Translations under genes and position numbers: made by a program
Shown: positions 1 through 9,258 of the stretch, in pieces
Layout: the number at the start of each line of letters is the position of its first letter
Numbering within the stretch: the stretch's first letter is position 1
Source: Paenibacillus dokdonensis
GTDB lineage: Bacteria > Bacillota > Bacilli > Paenibacillales > Paenibacillaceae
Direction: 5' to 3'
NCBI RefSeq assembly: GCF_004916975.1
Contig: NZ_STGQ01000001.1
Span: forward strand, 706,993 to 770,992
DNA: 64,000 bases
The notes under the pieces: generated by a model
Told to the model about the DNA's origin: nothing
Seen by the model: the letters and a program-made list of their open reading frames with translations, nothing else
Databases searched by the model: none

Positions 1-578
1 ACCATTCAGACGGTCACGTATATTCACCATTTTATTTCGATGGTTGTCATCGCGAAGATCGTGCTTACGTTTCTGGCGCCGAAAGGCCTTATCAATGCGC
101 TGTTGATCAAGCTGGGCATTTTGAACGAATCTGTCTTCATAATGGGGAATGGCGAACTGTTCTGGTTCATCAATACGTTGGTTGGTCTGTGGAAAGAGCT
201 TGAATGGAGCACCATTATCTATCTGGCTGTCTTGGCAGGAATTAACCCGGATCTCTATGAAGCCGCCGACGTGGGTGGAGCGGGACGATTCCAGAAAATG
301 TGGAACATCTCCATTCCGAGTCTGATGCCGACGTCGACTATTCTATTGATTTTGTCGATGGGTAATATCATCAATGTTGGTTACGAGTCACAGTTCCTGC
401 TGGGAAATCCGCTTAACTTGGATTATTCGGAATCCTGGATTTGTACGCTTTGAATCTGTCGTTCGGTTCCGATGAATATTCGGTTGGGATTGCGCTAGGC
501 ATTTTCAAATTGATCGTCGGTTTGCTGATTGTCATTCCAGTCAATTTCATCGCCAAGAAATCGAGCAGTATTCGCTAA
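1..578 (+). pseudogene. Decayed LplB-type ABC sugar permease (5' end outside window)
   Basis: Integral membrane subunit of a carbohydrate importer, cut by the window edge. Reading from base 1 gives permease sequence with a QTVTYI..FIS segment and the cytoplasmic EAA loop (EAADVGGAGRFQ, about 260-295). The usual Asp of the EAAxxDGA loop is Gly here. The frame stops at 451-453. The C-terminal segment (LDLYALNLSFGSDEYSVGIALG, ending KKSSSIR) resumes one base out of phase from 435 and ends at a stop at 576-578, so one base appears lost near 432-433. A sequencing error cannot be excluded, but the two damaged genes that follow make real decay more likely. The family is clear; the substrate is unknown. 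Confidence 0.8.
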
Positions 579-607
579 TTCTAAATGTCATGGAGGGGGA
601 GGCTGCA

Positions 608-745
608 ATGAAAATTCGACTTCGGTTTCGGGATATTAGCTTTGATATCGTTAACTACATCTTACTCGCGTTATTAGGCTTTATTACCTTGTATCCTTTT
701 ATTAATCTACTTGCTGTATCCTTGAACGATCCGCTTGATACGGAT
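608..745 (+). pseudogene. 5' fragment of LplC/YtcP-type ABC permease
   Basis: A good ribosome site (GGAGGGGGA, 592-600) precedes the ATG at 608. The first 45 or so residues are a normal N-terminus of the second permease of an LplB/LplC pair: FDIVNYILLALLGFITLYPF as first membrane segment, then NLLAVSLNDP. Beyond about 740 the similarity ends and the sequence passes into response-regulator code in another frame. The rest of the permease (some 240 codons) is missing, as are any downstream genes that lay between. This looks like a deletion scar. Fragment and family are clear; the exact junction is not. Confidence 0.75.
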
Positions 746-764
746 CGGGGTTTCCGCCGTAAGA

Positions 765-2051
765 TCGCGTTCAGATATTCCGATCATCGCCGTAAGCAGA
801 TTCGATGAATTTGCGTATTTGAAGCAATGTTTGAAGTACGGGGTGAAGGATCATTTGCTGAAACCCGTGAATGAGGAAGATGTCATCCGTTTATTGTCTC
901 ACATTGCCGATGATCTTCAATTTTGCGATAAACTGGAGATAAGGATGCAAATGGGCATAGCGGCGTTCAAGGATCAAATCTTTAATTTCTGGGTGCAAGG
1001 CCGGAATGAACAGGTTACAGAGCATCTTCGCATGCTGAATATCGAGATGGAAGAGCATGATTCCTATTGCTGCATACTTGTGGAATTGGACTTTCATGAA
1101 CACGCCGATACGCAAATGGCCGATGAGGATGTCGAGACCACTCGGTTTGCCGTAAGGAATATCATGAAGGAGATACTGGATGACCACGGCGTTCTCTTTG
1201 AAATATCGAGAGAGCGATACGGAATCCTGATGTACAGCGATCCCGCGCTTTTGAATTTCAAACGATTCGTCCGGATTCGGGACTGAGATTCAAGAATGCG
1301 TCCTGCGGTTTGTAAAAGTTTCGTTAACTATTGGAATCGGAGACATTCTTTTTATTCGGTACAATTGGCGCTGGATCGCAAGTTTTTGCTTGGGACGCCT
1401 CCGATTATTTTGCGACACCGATGTACCAGCGGATTTGAATCCTCGCGAGATCATGACGATCCGCGACGCGAAGCGGCAATTCGAGGAAATGATCAGGTAG
1501 GAGAAACTGCCGCAAATCGTTTCGCTGCTGGACTACCAAATGGAATATTTTATTTCCCAATTGGCTCCGAAATCGGTCGTCCAGATCGTGGTTCTCGACT
1601 TATTCTCCAGCATATAGCACGAACGCGCGAGCACATAAGACGATGCTTTGCGACTGCCTTCGGATGAATATACCCGAATCTTTCGCGCCTCGACCATCCG
1701 GGAACTGTTTCGCTATGCCAAGGAGAAATGCCTGGACATCATCAAGCGGATAGAACAAAGCGAGGAGCCGCCCTCTTCGAACGCGATTGAAGCAGATAGC
1801 CAAGAAGAATTATGTGAGTAACATCAGTCTCAAAAATATTGCGGAGCAAATATTCATGAATCCGGTCTACCTGAGCCATTTATTCAAAACGATGGAAGGC
1901 GTCTCCTTCAACGATTACTTGCTGAATGTACGGCTGGAGGAGGCGAAGCAGCAATTAATTGTATACGGATGAAAAAATATACCAGATTGCCAATGACGTC
2001 GGCTATCTCCAATTGCTATTGCAACCGAACGTGAGATCGTTCTATTCTTAA
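765..2051 (+). pseudogene. Degraded YesN-type response regulator (receiver + AraC HTH)
   Basis: Remains of a response regulator of the REC-AraC class. The first part encodes the second half of a receiver domain (SDIPIIAVSRFDEFAYLK, then GVKDHLLKPVNEED with the conserved Lys-Pro), so the phosphoacceptor half is gone. The linker continues to about 1285. Recognisable code then jumps frame several times: TIGIGDILFIRYNW near 1330-1370, a second stretch at 1500-1618 ending in an in-frame TAG, and an AraC HTH segment at 1799-1972 (ISLKNIAEQIFMNPVYLSHLF). A further frame change lies near 1965, and the last helix is replaced by unrelated sequence before a stop at 2049-2051. Not functional. It probably once controlled the transporter relics just upstream. 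Confidence 0.8.
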
Positions 2052-2119
2052 TAGATGCGGGAAGCTTTAGCAACAAACAGAGCCTTATGGGAAGAACCGG
2101 AAGGAAGGTCAAGTTACAT

Positions 2120-3928
2120 ATGAAGAAAAAAAGCATTAAGCATACCATGATTCTATCCTTTTTGCTTGTACTATGTTTGCCTACGGCGCTGATCAGCATA
2201 ATGTCCTACCGGATATCGGTCCAGTTGCTTGAGGAAAAAGTAAGCGATTCCTTTTTGGCCAACCTGACGTTCATCGGTGATAATATCGAAAAAGAGCTGG
2301 AGCAATGGGAGCAGATCTCCAAATATATCAATGCCAATCCGGTCATCCGGAACGTGCTGATGCGCTCTTACAGCAATGATCTGGACTTTTACTACGACAT
2401 GAAGAAGGTCGATGAGCAGCTCGAAACCTACTCGATCAACACGAATATTTTCGCCTATGTCTCTTCCATGGTCATCGTCGGGAACAACGGAAGGAATCTG
2501 TTGTACGGCGAGGATGCCAACAGCCTGGACATCGGGCGGATCAAGCAGCAGGAGTGGTTCAGCGAAGTGAATCGAATGAACGGGAGGGTCATGTGGCTGG
2601 GAATTCATAAAAACATTGCCAACTACCGGGTGCAAAATGAAAGCGTCATTGCGCTGGGCCGGGCCATCAAAGGGGAGAAGAACAACCAAATCATCGGCAC
2701 GCTCTATTTAACCTTCCGGGAATCGTATTTTACCGGATTACTGAAAAATATCGAACTAACCGAGGGTGGCAGATTGTATATCGTCGACAACAGGGATCAT
2801 GTCGTCTTCGATTCAGAAATGAAGCTCTTGAACGAGGCATTTCCGGGGATGAATCCGACGAAGGATGACCGGCCGAAAGGATACTTTCTGACGAAAGGCC
2901 CGGACGGAAAACAGATGCTGATGGCCCATGTGTCGATATCGAAGTATGACTGGAAGGTGGTCGAATCAGTTCCTTATGCATCGCTGACGAACGGAACGAA
3001 TGACATCTTCGGCAATACCATGGCGATCTTTTTGATTTCGTTCGGCGTGACGTCCGTCATCTGGTATTTCGTATCCTCCCATATTGTGCGCCCGATCCGA
3101 AAGCTGACCAACTCGATGAAAAAAGTGCAGGAAGGCGACCTGTCGGTACGGGTGGACATCGAGCGGCTGGATGAAGTCGGGATGATGAACAAGCACTTTA
3201 ATTTCATGATTATGCGGATTCAGGAATTGTTTCATTCAAACCTGGAGGAGCAGGAAAAGAAGAAAAATGCGGAGTATCGCGCGCTCCAGTCGCAAATCAA
3301 TCCGCATTTCTTGTACAATACCCTGAATACGATCCGGTGGATGGCCATCATCCAGAAATCTGACAACATACGTGAAGTCGTGGAGGTGCTGGGGCGCCTG
3401 TTGAAAAACACGATGAAGCATGAGGGGCCCTTCGTCAGCGTGGAGGAGGAACTGGCCAACCTGAGGGATTACGTCTATATCCAAAAGCTGCGCTATAGCC
3501 ATAAATTCGATGTCAGGTATGAGGTCCAGCCGGAAGTTCTTCCGCTGCCGTGCGTGAAGTTCATTCTGCAGCCCCTCATCGAAAATGCCATTTTCCATGG
3601 GATTGAGCCGAAGGAGGAGGGCGGAGGAATCATTACTGTGTCCATTCGGCGTGCTGGAGACCATATCGTCATCAAAGTGCGGGACAATGGCGTAGGCATC
3701 CCTAAAGAAACTCTGAATGAGCTTGACCGGCGCATGGCCGTTCCCCGGAAGAATGGCGGGATCGGCATGTTCAATGTGATGGAAAGACTGAAGCTGACTT
3801 ACGGAAAAGAGAGCTCGTTTCGAATCCGCAGCGAGGAAAATGAGTTTACCGAAATCGAAATGATGATTCCCGCAGCCGCGCCAGGACAGGGGATCGGAGA
3901 AACAAGCGAGGAGATAAAAGATGTATAA
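2120..3928 (+). CDS. YesM-type sensor histidine kinase
   Basis: Membrane sensor of a two-component system that usually controls carbohydrate uptake and hydrolysis genes. I chose the ATG at 2120 (602 aa) because AAGGAAGG at 2101-2108 precedes it; the in-frame ATG at 2087 has no ribosome site. Order: TM helix about 9-31, extracytoplasmic Cache-like sensor, TM helix about 299-324, HAMP, then the His_kinase family core with phosphoacceptor motif QINPHFLYNTLN (His near 395) and an HATPase domain with LQPLIENAIFHG, VRDNGVGIP and GGIGMFNVMERL. The stop overlaps the response-regulator start by 8 bp, so the two are translationally coupled. The external ligand is not evident from sequence; the downstream importer and GH42 suggest a galactoside. 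Confidence 0.93.
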   Translation: MKKKSIKHTMILSFLLVLCLPTALISIMSYRISVQLLEEKVSDSFLANLTFIGDNIEKELEQWEQISKYINANPVIRNVLMRSYSNDLDFYYDMKKVDEQLETYSINTNIFAYVSSMVIVGNNGRNLLYGEDANSLDIGRIKQQEWFSEVNRMNGRVMWLGIHKNIANYRVQNESVIALGRAIKGEKNNQIIGTLYLTFRESYFTGLLKNIELTEGGRLYIVDNRDHVVFDSEMKLLNEAFPGMNPTKDDRPKGYFLTKGPDGKQMLMAHVSISKYDWKVVESVPYASLTNGTNDIFGNTMAIFLISFGVTSVIWYFVSSHIVRPIRKLTNSMKKVQEGDLSVRVDIERLDEVGMMNKHFNFMIMRIQELFHSNLEEQEKKKNAEYRALQSQINPHFLYNTLNTIRWMAIIQKSDNIREVVEVLGRLLKNTMKHEGPFVSVEEELANLRDYVYIQKLRYSHKFDVRYEVQPEVLPLPCVKFILQPLIENAIFHGIEPKEEGGGIITVSIRRAGDHIVIKVRDNGVGIPKETLNELDRRMAVPRKNGGIGMFNVMERLKLTYGKESSFRIRSEENEFTEIEMMIPAAAPGQGIGETSEEIKDV

Positions 3929-5516
3929 AGTCATGATCGTGGACGACGAAATGCTGGCAAGAGTCGGGATCAAGTCGCTGATTCCTTGGGAGGAAAGCGG
4001 GTTCGTGGTCGTGAAAGAGGCGGAGAACGGGAAAAAGGCATTCGAATGGATTATGGAGAATCCTGTGGATATCGTCATTACAGATATTAAAATGCCGATC
4101 ATGAACGGCATCGAGTTGATCCGCCAAGTACGCGAGCGGAAGCCGGGTGTCAAGTTTCTCGTATTGAGCTCTTTCGACGATTTCGAATATGTGCGCGAGG
4201 CGCTGAAAAACGGGGCGGAGGATTATTTTATCAAGCTGCAGATGAATCCGGAGCAGCTGCTTGGGCAGCTAGTTAAAGTGGCGGAAAAGCTGGAGCTCGA
4301 ACAAAAGCAGCAGGAATCCCAATCCGGAACGAACCGGAGCCAGGAACTCGCGCTCATCAGGGAGAAGCTGTTAAAAGATTTGATATACGGTTGGATTCAC
4401 TCGGAAACGGAATATCGGCAGCGCATGAAAGAGGCGGAGATGGAGCTTCCGGACGGACAGGTCGTTTCGATCATGTTTCAAACCGACGGAATGGAGATTT
4501 ACGAACGGTACCGCGAAGATGAAATCCATCTGCTCAATTATGCCATTGTGAACATTTTGAATGAAATGACTCATGACCAGCAGGCTTTCCCGGTGTCGGT
4601 CCATCCGAAGGAATTCGTCATCCTGTATTTTTGCCGTCCCGGACTCGATCCTGCCCTATTTCTGGAGCAAGCCGGGCACCTGGCGGACGCCATTAAGGCG
4701 GCGCTCAAGCAGTACCTGAACTTTACGGTTTCCATGGCGATCAGCGAGCCAGTGTCCTCCTTGCTGGAAGTGAAGCAAAGCTACCGGCAGGCGATGGAAG
4801 CGCTTGGGCTCAGCTATGCTTTTCCCGGGGGAAGCACCATCTATTACAGGGAACTCCAAACGCTTGGCGGCAGCACCGAAGCTGCCGATATCGCCAAGGA
4901 AATGAGAAAGCTGGGGCATTTTATGAAGAGATACGAGGATAATCAAGTGTACAGGACGCTGGGCAGCATCCGGCAATTGCTGATGAATCTGCACGGCCAT
5001 TCGCTCGATACCTTCAAAATGTACAGTGCGCCGATCGCTTATCTGTTGTCCTCCAGCCGGGGAGGGGATGATTCCGGATGGATGGATATGCAGCTGAAGC
5101 AGATGGACAAGTGGACGGTGAAGAGCGACGCCATCCAGTGGCTGGGGCAGGTGCAGGAGGAGTGGATGGACGGTATGAGCGGGGATACGGACTCCTCGCG
5201 GCTCATTCTTTCGGCCAAGCGCTATATCCGGAAAAACTATGCGAGCAGCCTGACCCTGGAAACGGTGGCGGAATACTTGCAGCTGTCGCCTTCCTATTTC
5301 AGCAACTTGTTCAAGAAAGAAACGGGGCAGAATTTCATCGACTATGTCACGGGTCTCCGGATCGAGCAATCCAAAATTCTGCTGCGCACGACGGAAATGA
5401 AAATCTATGAGGTTGGACATGCGGTCGGATACGAGAACGAGCACTATTTCAGCCGGGTATTTAAAAAAGTCGTCGGGTGCTCGCCCCTTCACTATAAATC
5501 GGATACCACGTTATAG
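3921..5516 (+). CDS. YesN-type response regulator (REC-AraC)
   Basis: Cytoplasmic response regulator, 531 aa, partner of the kinase it overlaps. The N-terminal receiver has the acidic pair in MIVDDEM (residues 8-9), phosphoacceptor D55 in VITDIKMP, and the switch Lys in DYFIKLQ, followed by Leu rather than the usual Pro. A long middle region (about 130-410) of the type found in YesN proteins follows. The C-terminus is a double helix-turn-helix of the AraC family (SLTLETVAEYLQLSPSYFS.. and KIYEVGHAVGYENEHYFSRVFKK). Ribosome site GAGGAGAT lies just upstream. A hairpin terminator at 5574-5605 separates it from the binding-protein gene, which it presumably activates. Confidence 0.93.
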   Translation: MYKVMIVDDEMLARVGIKSLIPWEESGFVVVKEAENGKKAFEWIMENPVDIVITDIKMPIMNGIELIRQVRERKPGVKFLVLSSFDDFEYVREALKNGAEDYFIKLQMNPEQLLGQLVKVAEKLELEQKQQESQSGTNRSQELALIREKLLKDLIYGWIHSETEYRQRMKEAEMELPDGQVVSIMFQTDGMEIYERYREDEIHLLNYAIVNILNEMTHDQQAFPVSVHPKEFVILYFCRPGLDPALFLEQAGHLADAIKAALKQYLNFTVSMAISEPVSSLLEVKQSYRQAMEALGLSYAFPGGSTIYYRELQTLGGSTEAADIAKEMRKLGHFMKRYEDNQVYRTLGSIRQLLMNLHGHSLDTFKMYSAPIAYLLSSSRGGDDSGWMDMQLKQMDKWTVKSDAIQWLGQVQEEWMDGMSGDTDSSRLILSAKRYIRKNYASSLTLETVAEYLQLSPSYFSNLFKKETGQNFIDYVTGLRIEQSKILLRTTEMKIYEVGHAVGYENEHYFSRVFKKVVGCSPLHYKSDTTL

Positions 5517-5573
5517 CATATAAATGCGAGCATGAATGCCTGCCGTAATTCTGGCCTGCCGGCCCGAGGAAAG

Positions 5574-5605
5574 ACGTAACCTGATCAACCGGTTGCGTTT
5601 TTTTT
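5574..5605 (+). terminator. Rho-independent terminator after the YesN gene
   Basis: Stem ACGTAACC / GGTTGCGT (one G-T pair), 9-nt loop, followed by a run of T through 5605. It separates the two-component genes from the transporter operon, which therefore needs its own promoter. Confidence 0.75.
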
Positions 5606-5744
5606 GTGCGCATCAGTCGTGCCGGAGAACCTGCAATCCGGAAATTGTGCATCATTTCTTTAATTCGTGCAAGTTGCTCGTCCGTCCGCCGGGAGAAAAA
5701 AATGCTCACTCTCAAATTAAGATATTAGATCTATAAGATGTGCA

Positions 5745-5774
5745 TGTAAAACAGGTGAGGCCAGACTCTATAAT
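5745..5774 (+). promoter_or_regulatory. Probable activator-dependent promoter of the 5812 binding-protein operon
   Basis: A perfect -10 hexamer TATAAT lies at 5769-5774 with no recognisable -35 at 17 bp. Upstream is TGTAAAACAGGTG (5745-5757), which resembles TGTAAAAAAGAGGTG just upstream of the TATAAT that precedes the other two-component-linked binding protein (31246-31251). A good -10 without a -35 fits activation by the adjacent response regulator. That link is inference. Confidence 0.4.
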
Positions 5775-5811
5775 GGAAATGTAAAGTGATTTTGATAACG
5801 GAGGGGTTAAG

Positions 5812-7161
5812 GTGACAAGACAAACAAAAAAGTACACCATCGTTCTTTTGATGATGATGCTGCTCCTTAGCGCATGCGGAAGCAAGTCAGATTCCGGCGG
5901 CGGGAAAACGGATGAAGCCCAGAATAACGGCAGCGCATCCAAAGAAAGAGTCGTCACAGTATATGAGGATGCCAAACGTGCAGAGAGCGAAGAGATGAAA
6001 AAGAAGATCGCGGACTTCACGAAGGAGACCGGCATCAAGGTCGAACTGAATATCGTGCCCGGCGATGGCCTCGAAATTTACAAGAAAATCGACGTCGACA
6101 TGATTTCCGGCGAAAAGACGGACGTCATTCGTTTGACCAATCCGATCCTGACCGATAAATACGGTTCGAACGGCTGGCTGTACCCGCTGGACGAGCTGAT
6201 GGCCAAGGAAAACTATGACGCGAATAAAATATACGGAAAGTATCTGCCGAAATTCCAGGACGGCAAGACCTACGTTCTTCCCGACCAGGCAGGTAAATGG
6301 GCCGTCTATTACAACAAGAAAATTTTTGATGATGCCGGTGTGCCTTACCCTACGGGCGAGTGGACATGGGACGATTACATCGAAACGGCCAAAAAACTGA
6401 CGAACCCGGCCAAAGGCATTTACGGCTCATACATGCTGGACTATGACAACTATATGTACATGCTGGCCAGACAGTATGATGTCAGCGGCTATAAAGAAGA
6501 CGGTACGTCCAATTATGACGACCCTGCCTTCAAGAAGGCGCTGCAATTTTTCGGAGACCTCGGGAATGTTCAAAAGATTCAGCCAAGCTGGCTGGAGTTC
6601 AAATCCAAAAAGCTTTCCTGGGACGGCTTCATGTCCGGCGATTACGGCATGCATTTTATCGGCACATGGTATACGAACCAGTTCAAGGATAAGACGACAT
6701 ATCCAAGAGACTGGAAGGTCGGCATTACGCAAATACCGGTTCCTGCGGATGGTAAAGGGAACAACAACTTCGGCATCGTAGCGGGATACGGCATCAACAA
6801 AAACGCCGCTCACTTGGATGATGCGTACACCTACGTCAAATGGATGGCCGAGAACAGCTACAAATACAATGGAAACCTGCCGGCCCGCGTCGATCTGAGC
6901 GATGAAGACATCAAGGCCCTGTTCCAGAAAACCTCGGATGACTTGAACGGTGAAATTACGGTAGATGAAATGGATAAAGCTTTGATCTCCAACAATCTCG
7001 GATTCGTGGACGAGAAAATTATCGGACCGGGATCGACCGAGTACAGCAATATCATTTTGCAGGAAGCGGAGCTGTATCTGGTCGGACAAAAATCGCTGGA
7101 CGATACGATCAAGTCGATTAAAGAGCGCGCTGACCGCGCGATTAAGGACGCCGCTCAATAA
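5812..7161 (+). CDS. ABC transporter sugar-binding lipoprotein (family 1 SBP)
   Basis: Extracytoplasmic receptor of a carbohydrate importer, 449 aa. GTG start with GGAGGGG at 5800-5806. The lipoprotein signal has a hydrophobic run then LLSAC (lipobox Cys near residue 22) and a Gly/Ser-rich linker. The mature part is a family 1 (MalE/UgpB-like) fold, including EMKKKIADFTKETGIKVE near the start and a KWAVYYNKKIFDDAGVPYP type hinge segment. First gene of a three-gene operon with permeases at 7233 and 8147; a strong hairpin follows its stop. It is shorter (449 versus 512-558 aa) than the other binding proteins here and pairs with MalF/MalG-like permeases rather than LplB/LplC. Ligand unknown, perhaps a galactoside given the GH42 gene downstream. 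Confidence 0.93.
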   Translation: MTRQTKKYTIVLLMMMLLLSACGSKSDSGGGKTDEAQNNGSASKERVVTVYEDAKRAESEEMKKKIADFTKETGIKVELNIVPGDGLEIYKKIDVDMISGEKTDVIRLTNPILTDKYGSNGWLYPLDELMAKENYDANKIYGKYLPKFQDGKTYVLPDQAGKWAVYYNKKIFDDAGVPYPTGEWTWDDYIETAKKLTNPAKGIYGSYMLDYDNYMYMLARQYDVSGYKEDGTSNYDDPAFKKALQFFGDLGNVQKIQPSWLEFKSKKLSWDGFMSGDYGMHFIGTWYTNQFKDKTTYPRDWKVGITQIPVPADGKGNNNFGIVAGYGINKNAAHLDDAYTYVKWMAENSYKYNGNLPARVDLSDEDIKALFQKTSDDLNGEITVDEMDKALISNNLGFVDEKIIGPGSTEYSNIILQEAELYLVGQKSLDDTIKSIKERADRAIKDAAQ

Positions 7162-7174
7162 ACCAACCTATTTC

Positions 7175-7211
7175 GAAGGATTCCGAGTGGCAAGCCCCGC
7201 CGGAATCCTTC
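7175..7211 (+). promoter_or_regulatory. Intercistronic stem-loop between binding protein and permeases
   Basis: Perfect 11-bp stem (GAAGGATTCCG / CGGAATCCTTC) with a 15-nt loop and no T tract, in the 71-bp gap after the binding-protein stop. In known sugar ABC operons such structures protect the upstream mRNA so the binding protein is made in excess over permeases. A comparable 13-bp stem lies at 32999-33030. Confidence 0.65.
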
Positions 7212-7232
7212 TCAGCTTAAGGAGCCAAAACA

Positions 7233-8162
7233 ATGAAAAGTCATGCAAAGGCATCGAGACGTGGTTTTTTCTCCTCCATTACCCAATGGGGATATCGCGA
7301 GAAAGGCGCAGCCTGGGTATTCGTGCTTCCCTTTGTGATCGGTTTTCTCATTTTTAATATCATCCCGATGGCGTATTCGGTCTATATCAGTTTCATGGAT
7401 TACAACTCGTTCAAAGCGCTGAACAGCATCAAACTCATCGGATTCGACAACTATGTCCGGCTGTTCCATGATCCGATCGCGCTGAACGCATTCGTTAAAA
7501 GCTTCATTTACACCTTGTTTTATGTGCCGGGATTGATTCTGCTTTCTTTCTTGGTGGCGACTCTGCTGAACCGGGCGTTCGCGCTGCGGGGTCTGACACG
7601 GACGCTGATTCTCATGCCATATGTGGCGAACGTGGTGGCGGTGTCGATCGTCTGGTCGATCCTGCTCGATCCGTTCGGCGGTCCTGTGAATCAACTGCTG
7701 ACGAAGCTGGGCATGGACCCTCCGCTGTGGCTAAGCGGCGTGAAAACGGCGCTTCCGACGATTGCAGGCATTAATATATGGCAGAGCCTGGCCTTCCAGA
7801 CGATCGTATTTCTGGCTGCGCTGCAGGGCGTAAACAAAGAGCTGTACGAGGCCGCCGATATCGACGGAGCCAGCCGCTGGAAAAGGCTCTGGTCCATCAC
7901 GCTGCCGGTGATATCGCCAACGACCTTCTTCCTGGTCATTACGAGCATCATCGGATCGTTCCAAAACTACGCCTCTGTTCGAATGCTGACCAACGGTGGA
8001 CCGGGCACGTCTTCGCGCGTGATTTCGCTGAATATTTATGAAGAAGCCTTCACCTTGAATCATTACAGTTACGCATCGGCGCAAGCGATTATACTGTTCG
8101 CAATTGTTCTGGTCATCACGATTATTCAGTGGAAAGGACAAAAACGATGGGTACATTACTAA
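7233..8162 (+). CDS. ABC sugar permease, MalF/UgpA type
   Basis: First membrane subunit of the importer, 309 aa, cytoplasmic membrane. AAGGAG lies about 8 nt upstream of the ATG. A hydrophobic N-terminal helix follows a short basic leader (GAAWVFVLPFVIGFLIFNI), with about six membrane segments. The cytoplasmic EAA loop that docks the ATPase reads YEAADIDGASRWKRLWSITLP. It pairs with the permease that begins inside its last codons. No ATPase gene accompanies it, so a shared ATPase encoded elsewhere (MsmX-like in related bacteria) must energise it. Confidence 0.94.
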   Translation: MKSHAKASRRGFFSSITQWGYREKGAAWVFVLPFVIGFLIFNIIPMAYSVYISFMDYNSFKALNSIKLIGFDNYVRLFHDPIALNAFVKSFIYTLFYVPGLILLSFLVATLLNRAFALRGLTRTLILMPYVANVVAVSIVWSILLDPFGGPVNQLLTKLGMDPPLWLSGVKTALPTIAGINIWQSLAFQTIVFLAALQGVNKELYEAADIDGASRWKRLWSITLPVISPTTFFLVITSIIGSFQNYASVRMLTNGGPGTSSRVISLNIYEEAFTLNHYSYASAQAIILFAIVLVITIIQWKGQKRWVHY

Positions 8163-8968
8163 GAAAAAGCTTGTTCAACCTGTTCATGCTGCTCCTCGGC
8201 GTCATCATGGTCGTTCCCTTTGTGTTCATGATTTCAGCGTCGTTAAAAGCGCCGGGGGAAGTGTTCGTCAACCCGATGCAGATCATTCCGGATAAAATCT
8301 ACACGCTCAATTACGAGACGATATTTCATCACAAATATTACTTTCATTGGTATTGGAATTCGTTCAGCACGGTCGTTATGACGGTTCTGCTGCGCGGCCT
8401 GCTCGTTACGATGGCCGCCTATGCTTTTGCCAGACTCTCATTTCCAGGCAAAAATATCATCTTCCTGTTTCTGCTGAGCGCGATGATGATCCCGCATGAC
8501 ACCACGATCGTGGCCAAGTTCATGCTGTACAAATACATGGGTCTGATTAACACCCACTGGGTCATCATTCTTCCCGCAGCTTTTGACGTGTTCTTCATTT
8601 TCCTGCTGCGCCAATTTTTCATGGGCATTCCGAAGGATTTAACGGAATCCGCGCTCATCGACGGCGCCTCGCATTTCGGCATTTACTTCCGGATCATTCT
8701 GCCGCTTGCAGTACCTGCGCTGATCACGATGGGGCTCTTCACCTTCATATGGACCTGGAACGACTTTATCAGCCCGTTCATATTTATTAATGACATTAAT
8801 AAGCAGTTGGTTACAGTAGGCCTGGAATACTTCCAGCTGGAAGCAGGTAAAAACTATGCGCTGCAAATGGCGGGGGCGTGTCTAATTGTGGTCATTCCAA
8901 TTACGATATTCGCGGTATTGCAGAAGTATTTCGTGCAGGGCATCGCGATGTCGGGAATCAAGGGGTAA
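8147..8968 (+). CDS. ABC sugar permease, MalG/UgpE type
   Basis: Second membrane subunit, 273 aa. I chose the ATG at 8147 because GGAAAGGA (8131-8138) is well placed; a GTG at 8129 is in frame but lies before that site. It overlaps the upstream permease by 16 bp, suggesting coupling. Membrane segments include a first helix FMLLLGVIMVVPFVFMISASL, and the EAA loop reads ESALIDGASHFGIYFRIILPLAVP. The C-terminus ends VQGIAMSGIKG, the usual ending of this class. The roughly 290 bp to the GH42 start hold no gene I can support. Confidence 0.93.
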   Translation: MGTLLRKSLFNLFMLLLGVIMVVPFVFMISASLKAPGEVFVNPMQIIPDKIYTLNYETIFHHKYYFHWYWNSFSTVVMTVLLRGLLVTMAAYAFARLSFPGKNIIFLFLLSAMMIPHDTTIVAKFMLYKYMGLINTHWVIILPAAFDVFFIFLLRQFFMGIPKDLTESALIDGASHFGIYFRIILPLAVPALITMGLFTFIWTWNDFISPFIFINDINKQLVTVGLEYFQLEAGKNYALQMAGACLIVVIPITIFAVLQKYFVQGIAMSGIKG

Positions 8969-9174
8969 GTCGTACCGGATGTTGCTATGTATGCAGAAAT
9001 GCCGTGGAGCGGAAAGAGATGCAATTGATCGCCAAAAGGCCCGGATCTCGTGCGGTTTATGCACAGTATGCCGCTTTATGTCCGACAATCGTATAACTGC
9101 CGGGAGCAAGTAAACCTAAAATTTAACCTCGATACTTTCCTTAATGTAAGTGTATTCAAAGATAATAATAAACG

Positions 9175-9209
9175 CAAAAAAACGGATCGGAGACGATAAC
9201 GTTTTTTTG
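9175..9209 (+). promoter_or_regulatory. Conserved hairpin/operator upstream of the GH42 gene
   Basis: Inverted repeat CAAAAAAACG / CGTTTTTTTG (10 bp) enclosing a second stem ATCG-GAGA-CGAT. Almost the same element, one base different in the loop, stands at 36492-36526 in front of the broken second copy of this gene. The start codon follows 49 nt after the element here and 43 nt there. Conservation of the loop as well as the arms speaks against a simple terminator. It may be an operator or a leader RNA hairpin. Confidence 0.6.
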
Positions 9210-9258
9210 TTGTAATATGTTAATAAACATTTCTGATCAAAGAAAAGAGGACAACATC

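Noticed and set aside
430..453. Programmed frameshift in the first permease
   Set aside because: No slippery sequence or downstream structure was evident, and the adjoining genes are clearly decayed.
3236..4153. Long minus-strand frame opposite kinase and response regulator
   Set aside because: Antisense shadow of two genes with clear catalytic motifs; composition follows the sense codons.
9175..9209. Reading the A7/T7-armed hairpin as an ordinary terminator of the 7233-8968 operon
   Set aside because: It lies over 200 bp after the permease stop, its loop is conserved in the second copy, and both copies precede the same gene; an operator or leader element explains this better, though termination is not excluded.
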